Of a stretch of 12,567 bases of DNA, positions 7,417-12,567 are shown one piece after another. The notes below the pieces were generated by a model, which did not search any database, was not told the origin of the DNA, and saw only the letters and a list, made by a program, of their open reading frames with translations. The position numbers and the translations under genes were made by a program. Origin of the DNA: JBDTRY01 sp039931435 (GTDB taxonomy: Bacteria > Acidobacteriota > Thermoanaerobaculia > Gp7-AA8); contig JBDTRY010000101.1 of NCBI GenBank assembly GCA_039931435.1, forward strand, positions 1 to 12,567, written 5' to 3'. How positions within the stretch are numbered: position 1 is the stretch's first letter; every line of letters begins with the position of its first letter.

Positions 7417-8237
7417 CCTGAGTTCACGATCGTCAGGAAACTCTGCCACATGGCCGTGCTGTCGAAGCGGCGGACCACGCGAACGGGACGCCTGCCGACG
7501 CCGAACTGTACATGACCAAAGGCATTCATCGCGGCGCTCGTGCTTTCGATGGCTACGCCGGGCGATCCGATGACGACCATGGCCGCCACTAGGTCGAAGA
7601 GACGGACCGTGCCCGACCATTTCAGGATCTGGCAACGTCTGAACCAGCGACGTGAGTTCTCACGAAGATACTCGCCGAGTACTCCGTCTACGTCATCGAG
7701 GTCACTCCGGGAAATGCGCAGGGTGCCGCAGACATCGAGCGGAACGATGAGCAGGGGCACCTCGGATTCAAAGAGGAGCCGGAAAGCAGCGCCATCATAC
7801 GTAAGATTGAACTCGTGAGGCCACAGAGGCGGCCACTTTCCTCGCGAGGTGCTATCGGTGCCGACGATGACCACCTCTTCGAATTTACCGCCGGCCTGGT
7901 CCTGCCCGATTTCCGACAGTGCCGCGGCCACGTTGGTCAGCGGCCCCAACGCGACGACGCGCACCGGTTCCCGAGAGTCGATCAGAAACTGCGCGGCTTC
8001 ACTTCGCTTCCGGTTTCGGACCTCGCCCCGCAACAACAGCGGAGACGTCCGGCACACTCGGGCTATGGCCCGGTTGTCGGAGGCCGCCTGCCGTTCCGAT
8101 GTGTTTCCGGCAACGCTGGACAGAGCAGCGATGGGCAGCCCGCTGAGAAGAAGCGCGGCCAGGGCGAAACCGTCATCGACGTCGCCCATGCGCGCGCCCA
8201 TGGCGTTATCCGAGTCGATGAATATCGGTGTCGTCAT
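7404..8237 (-). CDS. Nucleoside hydrolase family protein, divergent active site
   Basis: A 277-residue protein of the inosine/uridine-preferring nucleoside hydrolase family, which cleaves the N-glycosidic bond of ribonucleosides using a Ca2+ held by Asp residues. Visible motifs: the N-terminal Asp cluster (Asp8, Asp10, then Asp19, Asp21, Asp22 in GDVDDGFAL), ALGPLTNVAAAL (96-107), HEFNLTYDGAAF (141-152) and IVPLDVC (164-170). Two features are odd. The usual compact DTDxGxDD motif is split by about seven residues (NAMGARM). The C-terminal 'His-Asp' pair that supplies the catalytic His in classical members reads Phe214-Asp215. The substrate may therefore differ from a classical nucleoside. I chose the ATG at 8237, right before the first beta strand; the upstream TTG at 8330 would add 31 residues with no family character. 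It is convergent with the radical SAM gene and divergent from the serine hydrolase. Confidence 0.85.
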   Translation of the reverse strand: MTTPIFIDSDNAMGARMGDVDDGFALAALLLSGLPIAALSSVAGNTSERQAASDNRAIARVCRTSPLLLRGEVRNRKRSEAAQFLIDSREPVRVVALGPLTNVAAALSEIGQDQAGGKFEEVVIVGTDSTSRGKWPPLWPHEFNLTYDGAAFRLLFESEVPLLIVPLDVCGTLRISRSDLDDVDGVLGEYLRENSRRWFRRCQILKWSGTVRLFDLVAAMVVIGSPGVAIESTSAAMNAFGHVQFGVGRRPVRVVRRFDSTAMWQSFLTIVNSGSRQ

Positions 8238-8301
8238 CGTTCCGGTTTGCCACTTGCAGTCGGTGTCTGAGAGCTCTTCAAGGATTCCTCTGTTCCCTGT
8301 C

Positions 8302-8331
8302 CTGAGAGTTCCGTGGAGGCGCCTGTACAAT
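8302..8331 (+). promoter_or_regulatory. Possible promoter for the serine hydrolase gene cluster
   Basis: TACAAT (8326-8331, 5 of 6 to the -10 consensus) has CTGAGA (8302-8307, 4 of 6 to TTGACA) upstream at an 18-base spacing. It lies in the 165 bp divergent gap 8238-8402 and would leave a leader of roughly 65 bases before the ATG at 8403. I see no clear operator or riboswitch in this gap. A good-looking TTGACT at 8378-8383 has no usable -10 partner before the start codon. Confidence 0.25.
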
Positions 8332-8402
8332 CGGATCTTACGACTGTTCCACCGGTGGGAGGCGACATCAACCTGACTTGACTCCGGCCCTCCGAGCTGA
8401 CA

Positions 8403-9368
8403 ATGACAACGTCGAAAAAAAGCTCTTCGAGGAAAACATCGCGGAAACCGGCTCGCAGCAGGACAGGGCCGAAACCGGCGGAGGCGCCAACCGTGAAATC
8501 CGCTGATGTACCCAGCGCGGCCGGCGACACGATCGCCTCTGCCGAAGTCTCCCTGTACAGGAACGTTCTAGGCATCCGCGACAAGCACGGCCTGGAGGAT
8601 CTGGCGATCTCGTTCTTCGATTACGAGACCACCATTCAGTGGTCCTACAATGGCGACTCCCTGATGCACGCCGCTTCGACAATGAAGCTGGCTGTACTCC
8701 TGGGAGTCTTCCGCCAGATCGCTCGTGGTGAACTCTCTCTGGAGAGTCCCGTTCACGTGCGCAACCGCTTCACGAGCATCGTCAATCGGGAGCCGTTCAT
8801 GCTCGACCTCGATCGCGAAAGCGATCCCGATGTTTACGGTTACGTCGGCCAGAGCATGTCCATTCACAAACTGGCTCACGCCATGATCACCACGTCCAAC
8901 AATCTGGCCACGAACCTCCTCGTGGACATCATCGGCGTCTCCACGATTCAACAGTCGCTGGATGAACTGGAGATCGATGGGGTGAAAGTCCTGCGCGGCG
9001 TCGAGGACCAGGCCGCCTTCGTGGCCGGGCTGAACAACGAGGTCACCTCGAATGGTCTGGTGAAACTGCTCAGAGTCATCGCTGACGGGCGCGCCTACAC
9101 CGCCGAGCTCTCCAATCAGATGCTGGAAATCCTTCTCGAGCAGCAATACAAGAGCGGCATTCCCGCCGGACTTCCCAAAGCTGCGCGCATTGCGCACAAG
9201 ACCGGAAACATCTCCACGGTTCACCACGACGCGGGCATCGTCTATCTCGATGATCGAAAGCCTTACGTCCTGGTCGTTCTCACCAGGTTCAGCGCGGAGA
9301 CCGGACGCAGCACCGCAGTTGCCGACGTTTCGCGTGATATCTTTGCGCATCTCGCCGGTGGAAAGTGA
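8403..9368 (+). CDS. Class A beta-lactamase-like serine hydrolase
   Basis: A 321-residue protein with the penicillin-recognising serine hydrolase fold. Ser92 and Lys95 in ASTMKLAVLLG are the nucleophile and general base (SxxK motif). Ser165-Asn166-Asn167 in TTSNNLATNLL matches the SDN motif with Asn for Asp, and Lys266-Thr267-Gly268 in AHKTGNIS is the KTG motif. Glu201 in RGVEDQAAF may be the omega-loop glutamate, but I cannot prove the alignment. The family hydrolyses amide bonds in beta-lactams or in D-amino-acid or other peptides; resistance activity is not implied. Residues 1-40 are a basic, Ser/Lys/Arg/Pro-rich tail with no hydrophobic segment, so no Sec or lipoprotein signal is visible, unlike most members, which are exported. 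No strong ribosome-binding site precedes the ATG. It heads a likely operon: the next gene starts one base after its stop. Confidence 0.88.
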   Translation: MTTSKKSSSRKTSRKPARSRTGPKPAEAPTVKSADVPSAAGDTIASAEVSLYRNVLGIRDKHGLEDLAISFFDYETTIQWSYNGDSLMHAASTMKLAVLLGVFRQIARGELSLESPVHVRNRFTSIVNREPFMLDLDRESDPDVYGYVGQSMSIHKLAHAMITTSNNLATNLLVDIIGVSTIQQSLDELEIDGVKVLRGVEDQAAFVAGLNNEVTSNGLVKLLRVIADGRAYTAELSNQMLEILLEQQYKSGIPAGLPKAARIAHKTGNISTVHHDAGIVYLDDRKPYVLVVLTRFSAETGRSTAVADVSRDIFAHLAGGK

Positions 9369-9369
9369 C

Positions 9370-10071
9370 GTGTCGCAGGAAAGTGGACTGAAAGTAATCG
9401 ACGCACACGATCTCGAACCCGAATTGCGCGCTGTTTTGCGCCCGGGGGAGATGGTCCGGGACAGCAACGGCCGGCGGCATCGCCTGCCGCGATATTTCTA
9501 TGAGGTGGGCTCCTACGAAGAGGCCACCGCCATCCAACTCGCTCCCCACTTCCGCCTGAACGAATTCATTCGCGTGGACATCAAAGAGGAGTCGGCGGTC
9601 CAGAGCTACCCCCGCTACATTCCCTGTGCCGTCCGCCTGCTTGCCTTCTATCTGGAGCAGATCCGCGGAGCGTTCGGCCAGTCCATGCACATCAGTGTCA
9701 ACGGAGGTTATCGGTCTCCGGCACACCGCCTGGCCTGCCAGGCCACTCCTCACTGCTGGGGGACCGCGGCCGACGTCTACCGGATCGGAAACACGATCAT
9801 CAACGAGCAGGATCGAATCGAAAAATACAATCGAATCGCCGAGCAGGTCGCGGAACAGGTGTTTACGAGCGCCTACGGACACGAACCTGGCCTCGCCGAC
9901 GACCACATTCACCTGGACATCGGCTACATCACTCTCGTTCCCCGCGAGATCAGCGAAGACCGCATGGAATTGCCACAGGAGAAACCGCGATTCGCCTTCG
10001 AGGAGCGAAGGGCCGGTGACCGGCGCATAACGGACTCTTCCGTGGGTAGCCCTTCCCCCACCGACGCCTGA
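9370..10071 (+). CDS. M15-like (Peptidase_M15_3 type) zinc peptidase
   Basis: A 233-residue protein. LAPHFRLNEFIRVD (57-70) matches the N-terminal 'F...EF' segment of M15_3 proteins, ISVNGGYRSPAHR (108-120) the substrate-binding GYRSP loop, PHCWGTAADVY (127-137) the H-x2-G-x-A-x-D ligand motif (His128 and Asp135, the H-x6-D spacing of VanX and relatives), and DHIHLDI (178-184) the last ligand, probably His181. The family are zinc D-Ala-D-Ala carboxypeptidases, dipeptidases and endolysins. There is no signal peptide. The tail (210-233) has the basic motif EERRAGDRR, then Ser/Pro-rich residues. I chose the GTG at 9370, one base after the serine hydrolase stop, with GGAAAG four bases upstream; frames extending further upstream lie inside the serine hydrolase and show no family character. 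The tight spacing points to translational coupling with that gene. Confidence 0.82.
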   Translation: MSQESGLKVIDAHDLEPELRAVLRPGEMVRDSNGRRHRLPRYFYEVGSYEEATAIQLAPHFRLNEFIRVDIKEESAVQSYPRYIPCAVRLLAFYLEQIRGAFGQSMHISVNGGYRSPAHRLACQATPHCWGTAADVYRIGNTIINEQDRIEKYNRIAEQVAEQVFTSAYGHEPGLADDHIHLDIGYITLVPREISEDRMELPQEKPRFAFEERRAGDRRITDSSVGSPSPTDA

Positions 10072-10247
10072 TTTCTCCAAAATACTTCCGGCTCAGGGTT
10101 TGCCCGGGACCTCCGGCCCGCTTGCGGGACGTCCAGGTCAGGCTTGCCGTTTGCTTAGAGAGGAGTGGCGTTTCTCGTTTCATCAAATTTCTCGAAAGCA
10201 TGCTACCGCTCCCTCCAGGAGGTTTGCGGCAGCACCCGGAACTGACC
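10072..10247. other. Gap before the amidoligase-like gene, undecided start region
   Basis: This 176-base stretch may be partly coding, because the next gene's frame stays open back to a TTG at 10122 and an ATG at 10200. It contains an imperfect GC-rich hairpin (GGAC at 10107-10110 with GTCC at 10131-10134, and CCCG/CGGG inside) without a U-run. It also has an exact AGGAGG at 10217-10222. The only in-frame start near that site is a TTG one base away, too close to use, and the ATG at 10248 is 25 bases away. No other gene or RNA is evident. Confidence 0.4.
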
Positions 10248-11930
10248 ATGCCCGACTGGAAATCGGACAGCGCCCGGCGCATCGCCGGCTCGCCTCCGCG
10301 CATAAAGCTGACCATGCCAGCCATCGGGATGGAGGCTGAGTTCAACGTCTTTCTCGACGAGGAGGAGATCAATCCGGAGAAGTACTGGAAACACCCCACG
10401 GCCTTCATCGAAGATCCTCTGCTCGAGAGAGAGAAAACTTCCCGGCAGCTTCCCACGGGCGGGGCCGTCTACTTCGACCGGGGAGTGATCGAAGTGGTCA
10501 CGCCGCTGATCGAGATCGCGCCCGGATGCACAGCGCGGGTAGTGCGCAGCCTGTGGGAACAGATCGAATACGTACGGGCACAACTCACGCTGTGGGAGGG
10601 CCGGAACCGGCATCACGTACGATTGAAGGCCTACAGCACGCATTACAACGTCTCGTTCGAGCTGCCGAGGCGCGAACAGAACGCAACGCGGAACATTAAA
10701 TCGCTGGCTCTTCTGCTTGCCTACATTCTTCCCGTCCCCGTTGCCGTAGCCGGCTGCAACCGGCGATCGACAGGAGTCGGGGTCCGGCCCCGTGGTGATC
10801 GCGTAGAAATCACTGTCGATTTCACCCCCGATCCGGGACTGATGATCGCCACGGCCACATTGATCGTCGGAATCGTCCGGGAAGTAATGTCCTGGCCCTC
10901 GTACAGCCTGTCCGTGCTGTCGGACGATGCCCTGCCGACGGTGAGAGGAGTCGTGCCGGGAAAACACACCACGCGAAAAGGATGGCTCACCAGGGATTTC
11001 CATTACTCCCGGAGTCCTTACACCTGCAACCTCGACGAACGCATCTGGGTTTCACGCGGCGGAGAAGAGATGTCGCTTCGGCAGATGGCCAGGCAGATCG
11101 CCCGGACGTTCAGAAGGTCCATCCGCCGTCACTCCGATCCGTTCAGCTTCCGCCTGCTCTTCGCCATCCTCGAGGGCAGAGCACCATCGCTGCTCGAATT
11201 GCGGGACCGTCCGCTGGCCTATGAGGACGTCGGGCGCCTCTGCCGCTGGGGGCAGGTCATTCAGGAGATCCGTGACTTCGAAAGCCAAAGCGGACTCCTC
11301 TCCATCCGGCAGATGCTCTGGAAAAGTGTCACCGTCGAGGACCACATCGCCGCACGCGAGCGGGAACGTTCGCGGTTCATGGCCGCCGAGTCCGATCTGC
11401 CACACCACCGAAGCAGCGCAGTGCTGAAGGAGGCGGACTCCCGGGCCACCATGGAGAATCTGTTCAGCGACCCGGCTGCCCCACCGACGACCGCCGTCAC
11501 CCCGCCTGCGGCTGCCGATGGGGCAGCGTCCGGGAATCCTGCTCGTTCCGCGCCACGCGCAGCGCGGCCCGCCTATGCCCGGCGGATGAAAGATCAGTCC
11601 GGAAGCCTTCTCGCTCGCGCCGACGAACCGTTCGAACGAAGGAGCAAAACACAGGGCACCCTGCCGGGGACGGAGAGACGGCGGAATCCGCAACGCCGCA
11701 GACACGACTACTCCATCCCCTTTCCCGACCGACGCCTGGCTCGCTCCGCATACGAGATGGTTTTTCTGAAACTGGTATCCGGAGGGAAGCTGCGCATCGG
11801 CCGGCAGACGTACACGCCGGTGGGAATGAAGGGTTGGTATCACGCGATTTTCCGTCGTGACTCCGACGGCAAGGAGCGCCTGCTCACCATCGATCAGTTG
11901 CTGGAGAAAATGAGCGACTGGCAGGTCTGA
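10248..11930 (+). CDS. Predicted amidoligase (glutamine synthetase/GCS superfamily COOH-NH2 ligase) with C-terminal extension
   Basis: 560 residues from the ATG at 10248. MPAIGMEAEFNVFLDEEE (23-40) carries the 'GxExEF' strand of the glutamine synthetase/glutamate-cysteine ligase superfamily, with Glu29 and Glu31 as predicted Mg-ATP ligands. GGAVYFDRGVIEVVTP (71-86) holds the second acidic strand (Asp77, Glu82), and STHYNVSFE (130-138; His132, Asn134, Ser136) the third. RVEITVDFTPDP (185-196) adds conserved acids. Enzymes of this fold activate a carboxylate with ATP and join it to an amine. A helical region (about 270-405), a Pro/Ala/Arg-rich linker (about 407-498, with GTERRRNPQRRRHD) and a compact tail domain (about 499-560, GKLRIGRQTYTPVGMKGWYH) follow; I recognise neither. 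A start at 10200 or 10122 is possible; I chose 10248 because GC-rich codon use sets in there. No signal peptide. It is probably co-transcribed with the two hydrolases. Confidence 0.72.
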   Translation: MPDWKSDSARRIAGSPPRIKLTMPAIGMEAEFNVFLDEEEINPEKYWKHPTAFIEDPLLEREKTSRQLPTGGAVYFDRGVIEVVTPLIEIAPGCTARVVRSLWEQIEYVRAQLTLWEGRNRHHVRLKAYSTHYNVSFELPRREQNATRNIKSLALLLAYILPVPVAVAGCNRRSTGVGVRPRGDRVEITVDFTPDPGLMIATATLIVGIVREVMSWPSYSLSVLSDDALPTVRGVVPGKHTTRKGWLTRDFHYSRSPYTCNLDERIWVSRGGEEMSLRQMARQIARTFRRSIRRHSDPFSFRLLFAILEGRAPSLLELRDRPLAYEDVGRLCRWGQVIQEIRDFESQSGLLSIRQMLWKSVTVEDHIAARERERSRFMAAESDLPHHRSSAVLKEADSRATMENLFSDPAAPPTTAVTPPAAADGAASGNPARSAPRAARPAYARRMKDQSGSLLARADEPFERRSKTQGTLPGTERRRNPQRRRHDYSIPFPDRRLARSAYEMVFLKLVSGGKLRIGRQTYTPVGMKGWYHAIFRRDSDGKERLLTIDQLLEKMSDWQV

Positions 11931-11964
11931 GCGACCAGGCTTCACGTAGGCTTGTTCCCGGAAC

Positions 11965-12567
11965 ATGACCCCCTCATCAAAAATCTTCCTTCTCTCTCCA
12001 GCGAACCCTTCCGGACTGCGCGCCAGACAGATGATGTCTTCACGAGCCACGTTCGATGTGGCTACACGGTTTCGCGCGGGAACGGTTCCCATCGAAGACG
12101 CCTTCGCCTTCATGAGCGCTCTCTATTTCCGAGGCAAAATTGCCTATGCAAGACGATTTGCCTCGCCTCCACCGGACAGTTCTCACAGGGGAATCTTCGT
12201 CATCGCACCGGGATTCGGTCTGGTCCCCGCCGGCTGGACGCTGGACGAGGAACGCATGAAAAAACTGAGCCGGACCGCCGTCGACCTTCGAAGCCGCAAC
12301 TACTATCGTCCGCTACGCTCATCCTGCATGGAACTGGCCGCCACTCTCGCCGCCGACGCCCAGGTGATCCTCCTCGGAAGCATCGCCACGGGCAAGTATG
12401 TCGATGTCGTCTGGCCCGTCTTCGGGGACCGCCTTCGTTTTCCACGCAACTTCGTCGGCATCGGCGACATGAGCCGCGGATCCCTGATGCTCAACGCATC
12501 GAGAAGCGGCGAAGAGCTGGAGTACGCACCGCTGGACATCCCCAGGCACCGTCCCCGCACTGTGTAG
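11965..12567 (+). CDS. Conserved hypothetical protein
   Basis: A complete 200-residue soluble protein whose stop codon is the last three bases of the window. I recognise the pattern as a conserved uncharacterised family rather than a named enzyme. It starts KIFLLSPANPSGLRARQM (6-23), then FMSALYFRGKIAYARRF (49-65), IFVIAPGFGLVPAGW (77-91), and the most family-like block VILLGSIATGKYVD (134-147), FGDRLRFPRNFVGIGDMSRG (153-172) and LEYAPL (185-190). The first strand and the 'K-Y-V ... L ... P' block loosely recall DUF6884/YaaA-like proteins of nucleic-acid or nucleotide biology, which is a guess only. There is no signal peptide or membrane segment. It starts 34 bp after the amidoligase-like stop, on the same strand, with GGAA as a weak ribosome-binding site, so it may belong to the same operon. 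Confidence 0.8.
   Translation: MTPSSKIFLLSPANPSGLRARQMMSSRATFDVATRFRAGTVPIEDAFAFMSALYFRGKIAYARRFASPPPDSSHRGIFVIAPGFGLVPAGWTLDEERMKKLSRTAVDLRSRNYYRPLRSSCMELAATLAADAQVILLGSIATGKYVDVVWPVFGDRLRFPRNFVGIGDMSRGSLMLNASRSGEELEYAPLDIPRHRPRTV

Noticed and set aside
8378..8383. TTGACT as a -35 box for the serine hydrolase gene
   Set aside because: The matching -10 position would fall on the start codon at 8403, so it cannot drive this gene as a normal promoter.
8403..9368. Reading the serine hydrolase as an antibiotic-resistance beta-lactamase
   Set aside because: It lacks a signal peptide, has SNN for SDN and no clearly placed omega-loop glutamate, so only the fold and catalytic class are supported.
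8568..9467. A 299-codon minus-strand frame opposite the serine hydrolase
   Set aside because: The plus strand has SxxK, SNN and KTG motifs; the antisense product has no family pattern.
9289..10080. A 263-codon minus-strand frame opposite the M15-like peptidase
   Set aside because: The plus strand has zinc-ligand motifs in the right order; the antisense translation has none and looks like a compositional shadow.
10242..10318. The 11-mer CTGACCATGCC occurring twice, 66 bases apart, around two in-frame ATG codons
   Set aside because: It is short, isolated and within coding sequence; chance is sufficient, although it adds to the uncertainty of the ligase start.
11052..12113. A long open frame (353 codons) on the minus strand across the ligase C-terminus and the last gene
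   Set aside because: It is antisense, spans an intergenic gap, and shows no recognisable motif or start signal.

Overview
The window reads as a bacterial chromosome segment of moderately high GC (roughly 60% by eye), with every gene on a recognisable backbone and no phage, transposase, tRNA, rRNA or CRISPR signal. The left edge carries three diverged copies of a short inverted repeat of the 'GTCATCCTGA...GCGAAGGATCTC' type. That repeat, together with the DUF547 lipoprotein, the Agl23-like (TIGR03663-type) glycosyltransferase and the YfhO-type membrane protein, makes an Acidobacteriota-like or neighbouring deep-branching lineage my best guess. This is inference; no phylogenetic marker gene is present.

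Layout. 1-212: repeat-rich intergenic DNA. 213-4341 (minus strand): two GT-C-fold membrane proteins, an Agl23/GT39-like protein followed 28 bp downstream by a YfhO family protein. 4401-7377 (plus strand): a compact probable operon of a GT2 glycosyltransferase, a DUF547 lipoprotein and a radical SAM enzyme, with gaps of 26 and 17 bp. 7404-8237 (minus strand): a nucleoside-hydrolase-family protein convergent with the radical SAM gene, with a small hairpin between them. 8403-11930 (plus strand): a class A beta-lactamase-like serine hydrolase, an M15-like zinc peptidase starting one base after the hydrolase stop, and a protein whose N-terminal domain looks like a glutamine-synthetase-superfamily amidoligase (COOH-NH2 ligase). 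11965-12567: a small conserved hypothetical protein of unknown function that closes the window with its own stop codon.

How the genes may work together. The left half looks like cell-envelope glycan or lipid-linked sugar biosynthesis: GT-C enzymes use polyprenyl-phosphate sugars at the outer membrane face, and the GT2 enzyme is of the kind that makes or uses such donors. The radical SAM gene has C-terminal cysteine motifs reminiscent of the COG1964/tetraether-lipid-synthase-like group, so a lipid or other unactivated C-H substrate is possible but unproven. The right half is the most unusual part: an ATP-dependent amide-bond-forming enzyme is encoded with two predicted amide/peptide-cleaving enzymes, and none of the three has a visible export signal. 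This resembles the amidoligase-peptidase neighbourhoods known from comparative genomics and may be an undescribed cytoplasmic peptide-conjugation or peptide-salvage system.
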